Source: Mallotus nudiflorus (taxonomy: Eukaryota; Streptophyta; Magnoliopsida; Malpighiales; Euphorbiaceae). Taken from it: 64,000 nucleotides of DNA. Positions 22,308 through 35,082 of the stretch are shown piece by piece (the stretch's first letter is position 1; the number at the start of each line of letters is the position of its first letter). The translations under genes and the position numbers were made by a program. The stretch is taken from assembly GCA_947683625.1 (NCBI GenBank), contig CANTUR010000055.1, positions 3,430,001-3,494,000 of the forward strand. The letters run 5' to 3'. The notes beneath the pieces were generated by a model. The model had not been told where the DNA came from, made no database searches, and saw nothing but the letters and a program-made list of their open reading frames with translations.

Positions 22308-24737
22308 TGTAACGCCCACCTAATGCATTTGCATTTATTTGCATAACATGCATATCATATAGACATGAAAAATTTCATGTAATATATGTGGTCTTAATTC
22401 CAATATTAAATAGGAAAAGATTGTAAATGTTTACAATTAAGTCCATAACAAGAATTAAAAAGTTTAGGGTATAAATTGATTAATAGCAAAAATAAAGGGG
22501 CTTAAATTAGTTTGGTTATTATTATTATTATTGTAATAAAAAAATGGGTACGTGGATAAGAGGAAGGAAGAAAGAAGATAATCCTTATCTTCTTCCTCCT
22601 CCTCCTTATTCTTCTTCAGATTCAACTTCTTAAAAAAAATAAAAAGAGAGAGCTAATTTTTTTTAAGTAAACTAAAGGTTTAGAAATTTATTCTAGACCA
22701 CAATCTTGATATTCAAGGCCTTAAATGTTTATTCGGTAAGTAATTTTAATATTTTTGGTTGAATTAAGTTAGGGTTTATAAGATGAAAAATTTGAGTTTT
22801 AATGATATGGTTTTTCAATCATATTGCTTTGATTATATCTCAAGCTATAAAGCTTCAAATTTAGTATTCTTTGATGATATGAAAACTTTGAAGAGTTATC
22901 TAAAACTATTCCTCTTTTTAGCTCGATCTGATTCAGAATCTATATTAATATTATAAAATAAAATATTTTATTGCTCGGATTCCATCACTAGTCTGAGTAA
23001 GGTGGATTGTTTCATAGAGTTCTTCCTCTATACACCTTCAATTGAAGCAAAATAAATTTTAAATTACTCTAGACACATAGGATTAATAAGCTGGAAAGTT
23101 TTATTTTGAGATATATTGTATAAAATTATTGGTGAGTTTTTAAATTTACCCTATTAAATATGTTATAGTTGGCAGCTTCATAAGTTTAGGAAGTTTAGTG
23201 ATTTTATCATGCTAGATGAGGTTCTATTATTTTTTTTATTTTGGATGTTTAAAAGAAAGTGAATTATGATCCATTTCAACTAAACTAAACAGAAATGAAG
23301 TTGTTATAAAAGTAAATACAAGCAAAGGGAAGAAAGCAATAAAAATAAGTGAATAACTTACTATTCTATGTGAAAATAACACGTAAAATAAATAATTATA
23401 AATTTATTAGTTAAGCTGGCTGGTTAAGAGGAAAAAATGTGCTATAATTGATATATGATAGTTTTTTATCATTGTGTTGATGGTTGATTATTTTTTAGAT
23501 GAGATTGTACATATGAAAGAGATTGTACTTGAGAATGATGTTTACTGAATTTGGGTGTCCTATTTATGTAAGAATATAATACTTGTTAAAGCTATATTTG
23601 GAGTTTTATAACTCCAAATGAGGTTTTTTTATCCTATAGAAACCTGAAGATGTAACTTACAAAATTGATGGAAATAGATGAAACCTAATTTTGTTTTCTT
23701 GATGATCAATTTGAGCAATACTTTTTGTAGCTTAGTCTTTTTTATGATAGAATGACCATGGTAGGTTGTTTTTAATGTTTCTCCTTCTATACATATCCAA
23801 TTGATGTGAAATCAGTTGCAAACTAATTTATACTTATAATGATATTGATATGGAAAATATTACTTTGATATTCATAATGTGGAATTTTTTTATGTATTTT
23901 TAAATTTACACTATCGAATATTCCATATTGAAATATTGTATATTTGTGGTATATCTTGGGTATATTATATTCTTGTGTATTATGAGAATGTTAATTGTTT
24001 AATGGAGTGGTGTGTGAAGTATATTTAAGTGTAAGAAATATGGTTGGATGAGTATGAGGACGCAATATTACTTATGATTGAGGCAGTGCTGTGTATGTTA
24101 AAGAATCCCCTTGAAATGCCATAATAAGGCTAAAGAAATATTTGGTACCAAATTATAACAGGCTGTGTGTGTGTGGGGATCCTTGAATAATTGAAAAGAA
24201 GTGATTTTATATATATCATCCATAAGTTCATTGTTGTCCAAAAGAAAATACTATGATTATGTACATTTTATAAATGCATAGTTAAATATTGAATGGATCG
24301 ATACTTGATAATATTACATGCTTGCATGAGTTATCTTTCATAGAATATTATGTTATTTATTTACTAAGTTACAGGCTTACTCCTCTGTATTATTTTTCAG
24401 GACTAGAAGAACTGTAGTCTGTTTCGAAGAAACATTTGTATCAATTGCACTAGCATTGTGTTAGGTGGGTCAGTAGAAGGTCATCTTCAGTTTTCTAGAT
24501 TATAACATGCTGAATAAATTTTCATATTTCTTACTAAGGCCAATGTATTGTTTATAAATAGCATAAGGATAGATGTGAACTGCATGACATTGTAAGATTT
24601 TATGGTGTGTGATATGTGCTATTTTATAAATATTCTTTTATATATATTGACTTATGAACAAAAATTTGATATTAATGGTTATATTATTTATTAGTCATGT
24701 GCATACAATGTGTGCTTAGCATCCTTAACAGGTGTCA
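22308..24737 (+). mobile_element. 5' LTR of the Tekay/Del-like gypsy element, copy 2
   Basis: Same ends as 6240-8669 and the same 2430-bp length. It matches its duplicate in copy 1 far better than it matches its own 3' LTR, which shows the two elements arose by duplication of one insertion and not by two insertions. Confidence 0.87.
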
Positions 24738-24742
24738 TTTAG

Positions 24743-24758
24743 TGGTATCAGAGCATGG
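24743..24758 (+). promoter_or_regulatory. Primer-binding site (initiator tRNA-Met type), copy 2
   Basis: tggtatcagagcatgg, 5 bp after the LTR end as in copy 1. Confidence 0.85.
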
Positions 24759-24819
24759 TTTAGAATCCCTTGGGTTAGAGGTGTGAATACATATATACAT
24801 GTTAGGAATACATGTAGGT

Positions 24820-24853
<34 letters not shown>

Positions 24854-24893
24854 TTTGAATTAATTAAGACTAAGTGTTTATATTTTGCATAGG

Positions 24894-27800
24894 ATGAGTA
24901 TAGAGGGTCTGAGATAGAATCTTGCTGACCTAAGTGAGTATGAGACTGTGCACAGAGTTGAGCATGCAAATGCACCACCATAACTAACCCAAGTATTACC
25001 ACTAGTAATGCAATAATTTCTTGAGACTTTATAGCAGATAATGCAGCCAATGCTACAAACAGTTAATCAGATAGCCATTAGCTAGTTCAACAGCCAATAA
25101 TGCAACTAATGGCAGGAGTTAGAGAAACAGAGGCTAGAGATAAAACTTATAACAGACTGAGAAACTAAGGGGCTACAGAATTTGAGGGGACAACTGATTC
25201 TAAGGTAGTAGAGGAATGGTTATGGGAAATAGACAGGGTGCTAGATAGGTTGGATTGCATACCAGATCAAAAGCTTAAATATGTTGTATCATTATTAAGA
25301 ACATCAGCTTTAGATTGGTGGGATCTAATTCCATGAAGTAGAAATAGACCTATGATTTTGACTTGGGATGACTTCCTTATGGAATTTACAAATAAATACA
25401 CACTACCAATGTATATAGATCAAAAGAAAATGGAGTTTTGAGCTTGGAACAGGGAAATATGACAGTATCAGAATATGAGATGCAATTCTCTCAGTTGTCA
25501 AAATATGCATTAAAGGAAGTTGCTATAGAGGATGCAAAATAGAGACGGTTTGAAAACGGTTTGAGAATGGATATTTGAGAAAATATTTCCTTGAAGCCAC
25601 CAAGTTACAGTGCTTTATTAAAGGCTACATTAAGAGTGGAAGAGTGTTTAACTAAAAAAGATGTAATGTTTGCAAAGAAAAGAAAAGCGACAAGTGAGTA
25701 TGGTGGTTCAGAGAGAAAAGGAAGAGATTTTTCTTTTAGAGGTTCTAGGTCTTAAGGGAGTATATATTATAGGAGAAGGGTTAGCCATCAAAATAAGAGT
25801 AGGTCTGCCACAATAACTTCGAGTTGAGGCAAATGAGGTGGTTATAGTTAGAGCATAGTAAAGAGTAAAAGAGATGAGGGAGATGTTTTAGAGCTAGACG
25901 GGGGACGGGGAAAATGGTATATAGGCTAAGAAGTTTTAGGCCTTTAAGCAGGAGAGGGAGTTCCGAAAAGTTGTTCTATTTCTTCCAGAAAAAAGAGTTT
26001 GAGTTGGGGCTTTTAAGGAATGCTTTCTTTATTGAATTATGCTTATGGAGAACTACTCTCTCTAATTGCTTTAGATAACTCTTAGAAGGGGGAAATAGTG
26101 CATCATGTGCTAGATGTTGAAGGTTTTATAGTGGAGAGTGTTAGGGACCAAGGCAGATACTTTGTTATTATTGTGGTAAGCCGAGGCATATAGACAGAGA
26201 TTATTGGAGTAAAAATCAAGCTAGTGAAAGTCAGGTGACAGGGAAAAGTAGTATAGGTGAAAATATGACTCAGGGAGGAGTGAGTAGAGGAAGAGGTAAA
26301 GGAATGGGATGAGGAAGAGGTTCTAACATGGCGCAGGCTAGACAGATAGGCCAACCTCAGCAATCATTTCCCTAAGGTAGAGTATATGCAATAACAAGAC
26401 AGGAAGCACCTTTTGCATATGATGTTGTGATTGGTATAACCTTTATCTATGGTTTTAATGCTTATACATTAATTGATCCAGGATCAACATGCTCATTTAT
26501 TTTATATGAATTTGCATCAAAAAATTATAGCAATATAGAAACCTTGGGGTATAATATTTGTGCATCAATGCTTACTGGGGGTACTGTCATTGTAGATAGG
26601 GTTGTCAAATCTTATCCTGTGGTAATAAATGGGAATACACTGCATGCGGATCTAGTTGTGATAAAAATTAAGGAATTTGATGTTATTTTAGGAATGGATT
26701 GGTAATCTAAAAATCATGCCATAGTGGATTTTCAAACAAAAGAAGTGGTTATGGAGACCTCAATACAGAGAAAAATAGATTTTATGGGTGAAAGAAAAAT
26801 TGTCCCAACTTATTTAATTTTAGCTACTACTGCTTTCCATTTGATTAAAAAGGGGTGTGAAGCTTATTTGGCTAACATGGTAGATGTATCCAAAGTTAGT
26901 CCGGGAGTGATGGATATTCTAATAGTGAAGGAATTTGCAGATGTATTTCCAGAGGATTTACCAGGTTTACCTCCACATCAAATGACTGATTTTGAGATAA
27001 AAACTATGCCTAGGGTAGCACCAATATCAATTGCACCATATAGAATGAAACCCTTAGAGTTAAAAGAATTAAAGAAGCAGCTGGAAGAATTATTGGAAAA
27101 AGGATTTATTAGACTGAGTACATCGCCATGGGGAGCTTCGGTGTTATTTATAAAGAAGAAAGATGGTAGTTTGAGATTGTGTATTGATTATTGGCAGTTA
27201 AATCGGGTTACCATAAAGAACAAATATCTCTTGCCACGTATTGATGACTTTTTAAACCAGTTAAAAGGAGCAACTATCTTTTCCAAAATTGATTTAAAGT
27301 TTGGATAGTGGCAATTGAGAATTAAAAAGGCACATATACCAAAGATTGCATTTAGAGCATGATATAGGCATTATGAATTTATTGTGGTGCCATTTGGAAT
27401 AACAAATGTACTTGCTACTTTTATGTCCTTAATGAATAAAATATTCAAGATAGATCAATTTTCATTATGTTTATTAATGATATATTGATTTATTCTGAAA
27501 CTCGAGAGCAACATGAAGAACATTTAAGAATGGTATTGCAGATTTTGAGAGAAAAGTAGTTATATGCAAAATTCAGTAAATGTGAGTTTTGGCTAGAAGA
27601 GATTACATTCTTAGGGCATATATTTTTTTAAAAATGGTGTACAACTTGATCCTTTGAAGATTGTAGCTGTAAAGGAGTGGGAACCCCCTAAAAATGTATT
27701 AGAGGTATGAAGTTTTTTCAAGATTGGCTGGATATTATAGAAGATTTGTAGAAGGATTTTCAATTATTACTAAAACATTAACAAACTTACTAAAGAAGAA

Positions 27801-29832
27801 TGTGATGTTTAAATGGGATGCTAAATGCAAGAAAATTTTTAAAGAATTGAAGAAAAGACTGATTTTTGCGCCGGTTCTAACTTTGCCATTGAGCAATGGT
27901 GGATATATAATTTTTACAGATGCATCACAGTAGGGATTAGGATGTGTGTTAATGCAAAATGGAAAAGTTATTCTAGACAGTTAAGGAGTCATGAATTGAA
28001 TTATTTGACTCATGATCTAAAATTAGTAGCAATTGTCCATGCTTTTAAAAAATGGAGGCACTATCTTTATGGAGAAACATTTCATATTTTCACTGACCAC
28101 AAAAGTCTAAAATATATTCCAACACAAAAGGAGTTGAATTTGAGACAAAGAAGGTGGATGGAGTTGATAAAGGATTATGATTTTACCATGGATTATCATT
28201 CGAGAAAAGCCAACAAAGTTGCTGATGCTTTAAGTAGGAAAGCCATTAAAAGAAATGCTAGAATAACTTATCAGGAAGCAAGGTCATTGGTAGAGCTTAG
28301 AACATTACATATAGAATTTTCATTTCAGGATGATATACTTATTGCAAGTATGCATGTCAAGCCCTTGTTAAAGAGTAAAATTCAAGAAAAGCAGATGAGC
28401 GATCCATATTTAAGAAAAATAAAGGATAGGGTACAACAAGGAAAGAATGAACAATTTACAATGAGGCACGATGGGATGTTGTTGATTAATAGATGTATTT
28501 GTGTTCCAAATATAAGGGAACTGAGAGAAGAAATTTTGAATGAAGCCCATTATGCACCATACGCAATGCATCCTAGAAGCACTAAAATGTATAGGGATAT
28601 ACGACCTTTTTATTGGTGGTTGACAATGAAGAAAGATACAACTAAATATGTAGCAAAATATTTGGCATGTCAACAAGTAAAAGTTGAACATCAAGCACCG
28701 ACTAGTGAACTTCATCCATTGTCTATTTCAAAGTGGAAATAGGAAAAAGTAACGATCGACTTTGTTCTTGGATTGCCTCGAACCTTTAGGAAGCATAATG
28801 CCATATGGGTAATTGTTAACAGACTTACCAAATCAGCTCATTTTCTACCTGTGCAACAAAGTGAGTCACTGGATAAATTTTCTAGAATATATGTGTCAGA
28901 AATTGTAAGACTATATGATGTGGCAACATCAATTATATTAGACAGAGATCCATGGTTTACATCTTATTTTTAGGGATGTTTACAAAGAGCTTGGGAACAA
29001 AGCTACATTTCAGTACAACATTCCACCCCTAGTCAAATGGACAATCAAAGAGGATAATTCAAATATTAGAAGATATGCTAAGAGCTTGTATGCTTGAATT
29101 TAAAGGGAAATGGGATGAGCATTTACCCTTAATTAAATTTGCTTACAATAACAATTATCATTCAAGTATTGGTATGGCTCCATATGAAGCTTTATATGAC
29201 AGAAAATGTAAAAGTCCTATTTATTAGGATATGGAAGGGTTATGAAAATTAGAAGGTCTTAAATTGATATAAGAAACCGTGGATAAGATTTAAATAGTCA
29301 AAAAGTGTTTACAAGTTGCACAAGATAGAAAAAGAGTAATATGGACAAGCATAGAAGAGAGATGGAGTATGATGTGGGTGAAAAAGTGTTCTTAAAAGTA
29401 TCACCATCGAAGGGCATTATATGATTTGGTAGGCAAAGAAAATTAAGTCCTAAGTACATTGGCCCTTATTAGATATTGGAAAGAGTTGGTTCTTTAGCAT
29501 ATAGATTAACATTACCACTAGAATTATCTTAGATACATGATGTGTTCCATGTTTCCATGCTAAGAAGATATAAATCTAATCCTAGCCATGTAGTACAAGA
29601 GTCAGAAATACAGTTGACACAAGATTTAAAGTATAAAGAAGAACTAGTTGAAATTCTTAATAAACAAATAAATAAGCTACATAATAAAGAAATTATAATA
29701 GTAAAGATAAAATGGAGTCAGCATTCTCCAAAAGAAGTTACATGGGAAGTGGTAAAGGACATGAGAATTCAATACCCCTACTTATTTTCTAAGATTGGTG
29801 AGTCACATTTAATTTCAAGAACGAATAATCCT
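24894..29832 (+). pseudogene. Decayed gag-pol of the Tekay-like gypsy element, copy 2
   Basis: Collinear with 8826-13764 at a constant offset of 16068. The zinc knuckle, protease (26379-26705), RT (26724-27308 and on), RNase H (to about 28228) and integrase (to 29832) carry the same stops and frame breaks. The changed catalytic sites are the same: DPG in protease, FIND in RT (27476-27478) and QSK in integrase (29048-29050). Differences from copy 1 are few: CPF to CSF, PKDLP to PEDLP, HQVT to HQMT, CEKIF to CKKIF, HVIQ to HVVQ, EIPIV to EIIIV. Shared damage means the element was dead before duplication. Confidence 0.85.
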
Positions 29833-29846
29833 AAGGTGGGGAGAAA
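29833..29846 (+). promoter_or_regulatory. Polypurine tract of the Tekay-like element, copy 2
   Basis: aaggtggggagaaa immediately before the 3' LTR start, as in copy 1. Confidence 0.8.
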
Positions 29847-32295
29847 TGTAATACCCACCTAATGCATTTGCATTTATTTGCATAACATGCACGTCATATA
29901 GATATGAAAAATTTCATGTAGTATATGTGGTATTAACTCGAATATTAAATAGGAAAAGATTATAAATATTTACAATTAAGTCCATAACAAGAATTAAAAA
30001 GTTAAGGGTTTAAATTGGTTAATAGCAAAAATAAAGGGGCTTAAATTGGTTTGGTTATTATTATTATTATAATAATAATAAAAAATGGGTACATGGATAA
30101 GAGGGAGGAAGGAAGAAGATAATCCTTATCTTCCTCCTCCTCCTCCTCCTTATTCTTCTTCATATTCAACTTCTTAAAAAAAAAAAAAAAAGAGAGCTAA
30201 TTTTTTTTGAAGTAAATTAAAGGCTTAGAAATTTATTCCAGACCACAATCTTCATCTTCGAGGCCTTAAATTTTTATTTGGTAGGTAATTTTAATATTTT
30301 TGGTTGAATTAAGTTAGGGTTTATAAGATGAAAAATTCGGGTTTTAATGATATGATTTTTCAATCATATTGTTTTGATCATATCTCGAGTTATAAAGCTT
30401 CAAATTTAGTGTTTTTTGATGATATGAAAACTTTGAAGAGTTATCTAAAACTATTCTTTTTTAGCTTGATCTGATTCAAACTCTATATTAGTGTAATAAA
30501 AGAAAGCATTTTATTGCTTAGATTCCATCGCTGGTTTGAGTAAGGTGGATTGTTTCATAGAGTACTTCCTCTATACACCTTCAATTGAAGTAAAATTAAT
30601 TTTAATTACTCTAGACACACAATATTAATAAGCTGGAAATTTTCATTTTGAGATATATTGTATAGAATTATTGGTGAATTTTTAAATTTACCCTATTAAA
30701 TATATTATAATTGGCAGCTACATAAGTTTAGGAAGTTTAGTGATTTTATCATGCTAGATGAGGTTTTATTATTTTTTTATTTTGGATATTTAAAAGAAAG
30801 TTAATTATGATCTATTTCAGCTGAACCAAATGGAAATAAAGTTGTTATAAAAATAAATACAAGCAAAGGGAAGAAAGCAATAAAGGTAAGTGAATAACTT
30901 ATTATTCTATGTGAAAATAACACCTAAAATAAATAATCATAAATTTATTAGTTAAGCTGGTTGGTTAAGAGGAAAAAAATGTGTTATAATTGATATATGA
31001 TAGTTTTTTTTTATCATTGTGTTGATGGTTGATTGTTTTTTATATTAGATTGTACATATGAAAGAGGTTGAGAATGATGGTTGCACTTGAGAATGATGGT
31101 TGCTGAATTCGGGTGTCCTGTTTATGTAAGAATAAAATATTTATTAAAGCCATATTTGGAGTTTTATAACTCTAAATGGGTTTTTTTTATCCTATAAAAA
31201 CCTGGAGATGTTATTTACAAAATTGATAGAAATAGAGAAAAATTAATTTTGTTGTCTTGATGGTCAATTTAAGCAATACTTTTTATAGCTTAGTCTTTTT
31301 ATGATAGAATGACCATGGTAGGTTTTTTTTTAATGTTTCTCCTTCTATATATATCCAATTGATGTGAAATTAGTTGTAAATTAATTTATACTTATAATGC
31401 TATTGATATGGAAAATATTACTTTGATATTCATAATGTGGAATTTTTTATGTATTTTTGAATTTACACTATCGAATCTGCCATATTGAAATATGGTATAT
31501 TTATGGTATATCTTGGGTATATTATTATTCTTATGTATTATGAGAATGTTGATTGTTTAATGGAGTGATATGTGATGTATATTTAAGTTTAAGAAATATG
31601 GTTGGATGAGTATAAGGACGTAATGTTACTTGTGAATGAGGCAATGTTGTGTGCATTAAAGAATCCCCTTGAAATGCCATAATAAGGCTAAAGAAATATT
31701 TAATACCAAATTATGACAGACTGTGTGTGTGTGGGGATCCATGAATAATTGAAAAGAAGTGATTTTATATATATCATTCACAAGTTCATTGTTGTCTAAA
31801 AGAAAATACTATGATTATTTACATATTATAAATGCATAGTTAAATATTGAATGGATCAATACTTGATAATATTACATGCTTGAATGAATTATTTTTCACA
31901 GAATATTATGTTATTTATTTACTGAGTTGCAAGCTCACTCCTCTACATTATTTTTCAGGACTAAAAGAACTGTAGTCTGTCTTGAAGAAACATTTGTATC
32001 AATTGCACTAGCATTGTGTCAGGTAGGTCAACAGGAGGTTGTCTTCAGTTTTCTAGATTATAACATGCTTAGTAAATTTTCATATTTTGTACTAAGGCCA
32101 ATGTTTTATTTATAAATAACATAAGGATAGATGAAAACTGCTTGATGTTGTAAGCCTTTGTGGTGTATGATATGTGCTATCATATAAATAATCTTTTATA
32201 TATATTGACTTATGAACAAAAATTTGATATTAATGGTTATATTATTTATTAGTCACATGCATACAATGTATGCCTAGCATCCTTAAGAGGTGTCA
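29847..32295 (+). mobile_element. 3' LTR of the Tekay/Del-like gypsy element, copy 2
   Basis: 2449 bp, collinear with 13779-16237. It lacks one catttatttg word near its start. It begins tgtaatacccacc and ends ggtgtca. Confidence 0.88.
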
Positions 32296-32490
32296 TAGTA
32301 TGTGATTGAAAATCCTAACTTAGGGATAAGTTAGGTGGAAATGTAGGATTGTTGTTGAATCTGAACTCCTAAATCATCGTGTTCTTCATTCTTCATTCTC
32401 AACATTCTTTCAATTCTTGCAAAGAATTATTTTTAATTCTAATTTTTATTTAATAACCTTATTCACCCCCCCCCCCCTATGACTTTTTCA
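32296..32490 (+). mobile_element. Sirevirus-type 3' LTR, right end, copy 2
   Basis: Same terminal part as 16238-16433, with a C run of 12 (32466-32477) in place of 13. It ends gactttttca before agacccaaattg. Confidence 0.75.
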
Positions 32491-33574
32491 AGACCCAAAT
32501 TGTATATATGACATATATAAAAGAAAAAAATATTCACCATCAAACACAACAGCAAAATATTGATCTAATTTTATTATTATTATCCACTTTTGAAATTTGG
32601 ATAATGTCCACTACTAGCAGCAATTGCTGCAACATAGTGGCAATGCCATATCTAGGCACAGGTCATATAAACCTAGTGATCAATCTCTGCAAGCATATAT
32701 TATCATTAAAGCTAGAATATTAAAAAAATAAACAAAAAACATTTGAAATTGAATGAAATTAAAATACAAAATACATTTAAAAAAATGTAGTTAATGCATA
32801 TCTTCACGTTGTAATATATTATTTTTATTTAGAAATAAATATTGTTAGATATATAAACAATTGGAAAAATATAATACGATTGTCCAAATTTGTTAATTAA
32901 GATAAATAAAAGTCTAAGAGAATATTTTGTATATAAAAAATAAACTAAAAGTAAACGAAACATATTCAATTATTAAATTTATTTTTGAAAGTATTATATT
33001 CAATTATTAAATTTATAATATATTAAAAAATATTGAGGCTAAACCTTTTTTTATATAAAAATTTTATTGAAAATTTTATTAATGTAAATTGTGTTAGATA
33101 TCAATTTTGAATGATGAATATAATGAAACTATTGTATCAAAAACGTAAAATATACAAAATGTATTCTAAATTACTAAACATATACATGATCATTTTTATA
33201 AATTTGTTAAAATTTAATTATTGATTAATCTTTATTTTTATTTAAAAATGTGAAAAAAGTACCATCTTAATAAATTATATATATAGTTATATTTTAAATA
33301 TTCATATTTAAATAATAACATATTTAATATTAATAAAATTATGATTGTAATTTCCAAGTTATATATATATAATGAATTTGTACTAGTAAGCTAACAATTT
33401 TATATTAGGATTGACTAGCTTAGATTAGATATGGGAATTAATTATACAAGAACTCACATATTTCATGATAGAACTTGGAAATGCCTTTCATTTTTTTAAC
33501 CTATTCCCAGTTCAAGATATGGCAAGAAGACCATTTTAAGAAACTAACAGGAAGCTAAGGGAATATAAATGTTA
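32491..33574 (+). other. UDP-glycosyltransferase locus fragment with flank, copy 2
   Basis: Duplicate of 16434-17516, with the TATA-like catatataaaag, leader, exon fragment and AT-rich flank. Small differences include one extra t near 33400 and tcatgat to tcaagat near 33514; the latter matches the third locus at 61137. Confidence 0.8.
32604..32723 (+). pseudogene. UDP-glycosyltransferase N-terminal exon fragment, copy 2
   Basis: Encodes the same 39 residues as 16547-16666 with no amino-acid change that I can see, including the GHI catalytic histidine. It is truncated after the first motif. Confidence 0.6.
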
Positions 33575-33673
33575 ACCAGTTATTCAAGTTTGTCATCTAT
33601 AGATCTTCTTATTGTGTGCATGCGTGTGTGTGTCTATATATAATACAAAATTCCTCATGGTATCAGAGTCATT
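33575..33673 (+). mobile_element. Copia-B: truncated 5' LTR end and primer-binding site, copy 2
   Basis: Same LTR remnant, ending aattcctca, and the same tggtatcagag primer site starting at 33658. As this copy lies next to the pol half at 39690-42873, it is the one in original linkage. Confidence 0.65.
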
Positions 33674-33793
33674 GATCAGTAAATGTAGTTCCTTTAAAGG
33701 TCATGAAGGGAATGAAGCCAATAATTAATTATTCTTGAAAACTATATCTAGCGATAGCTCCTCTATATTAGGACTCATGCCGTAAGGAATGCC

Positions 33794-34290
33794 ATGGTAT
33801 TCATAGATGTTGATTCACCTTATTATCTTTATCCCTTAAATCGACCAGGTATGCCATTAAGGACCATCATCCTTATAGAATCACATAACTACATGGCATA
33901 GGAAAGGGCAATGACAAATGCCCTTGATGCTAAATCTAAGATGCCCTTTCTTGATGAAACTCTATAAAAACCCACATAGACAATCATCAGATTATGTATG
34001 ATGGAAAAGTGCAATTTAATGTTGTTATCTTAGATCATAAATGCATTGTCCAAGAATTTCCAAATTAGTGTCACATATGCAAATACCACTGAAAAAGTGT
34101 GGAAAAACTTGGAGGAATGATATTTGAATATTAATGCTCCTTATGTCCATCAACTTAAGCAAGATTTATCCAATTTGGTACAAAAAGAAGATTAAAGCAA
34201 TTCTCTTTATTATACTTAGTTTAATACATTATGGGATGAGTTGCAAGCCTACAATCATCTTCCTCAATGTTTATATGGTGCCAGCAAAAA
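33794..34290 (+). pseudogene. Copia-B gag remnant, copy 2
   Basis: Collinear with 17736-18232 and with the same in-frame stops. The only differences noticed are single bases near 34011 (tac to tgc) and 34036 (att to atc). A 6-bp tandem word (tacatg) after the gag end at about 34305 is longer here. Confidence 0.75.
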
Positions 34291-34825
34291 ATGTCTCTAT
34301 GTACATGTACATGTATATGTATGTTATATAGTTGTATGCCTTCAATAATATGTGAATTGCAAGAAATAAAACTTATCTATTTTTATAAGGAATAATAGAA
34401 TAGCACTTGTTATATATGTATAATGTGAATTATGGAATTTGTATCCTATAGATAGCATTACTTGATAACTTATTTGCGAATCTTTCAAACCTGCACGCAT
34501 GAGTTGAGTCAGAATGAACTTGTGCGATTTCTTCCATAAGGACTCTGATACTTAAGTTGGTATGGTGTATGTGAGAGAATAAGAATGAAATGAATAAAAT
34601 GTAAAGAATGTTGAGAATCAATAACTTAAGAAGAGATGAGAGGCATATATAGATAGATATATAGCTCAAACTTGGTTGGATTTGGATTTTCATTATTGAT
34701 AATACTTGTCCTTAAAGGACTAGTTTTAGTTATTAGGGTAAAATAGATTACCTCTTCATACGAATTTGTAATTCCTTTTGGGCTTTAGAGTATTCAGATC
34801 CCATTTTGGGCCTATACATATATAT
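34291..34825 (-). mobile_element. Antisense short gypsy LTR remnant with primer site, copy 2
   Basis: Duplicate of 18233-18761. On the minus strand the LTR ends ttatca at 34463, followed by the same decayed primer site. It forms the left part of a composite repeat (LTR, MITE, tail) also found at 45045-46970. Confidence 0.65.
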
Positions 34826-35082
34826 ATGAGTACCAAAATGCTTAATAACTCATGAATATGATTCGCCTAACACTCAAAATTAGCAAATTTGAGCTGAGGT
34901 TAAATAGGTTCATGTAAAAAACACATAAATTTATTTATGATACAGTTTAACCAAATCATGTTACGAGTTAACATGTAAACTGGTTTACAACCCCGTTTAA
35001 TTTTATATGTCATGTTGGGTTGTGTCAACTCCACATGACACGACACGATCCATTAAAAATTCATATAATTCATATAAGTTAG
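34826..35082. mobile_element. hAT-type MITE, left half, copy 2
   Basis: Begins atgagtaccaaaatgc and runs to the insertion point of the solo LTR at 35083. Its right half continues at 38327 and ends with the inverted repeat ccattttgacacccat. Flanking acatatat (left) and acatatag (right) may be a decayed 8-bp target duplication, as expected for hAT elements; this is tentative because the left flank is itself a TA repeat. Confidence 0.7.

Noticed and set aside
34430..34693. 87-codon minus-strand frame (also at 18366-18629), similar to the 77-codon plus frame at 62312-62545
   Set aside because: The similarity reflects a shared LTR family; the frames cross the LTR/primer-site boundary and have no start or domain context.
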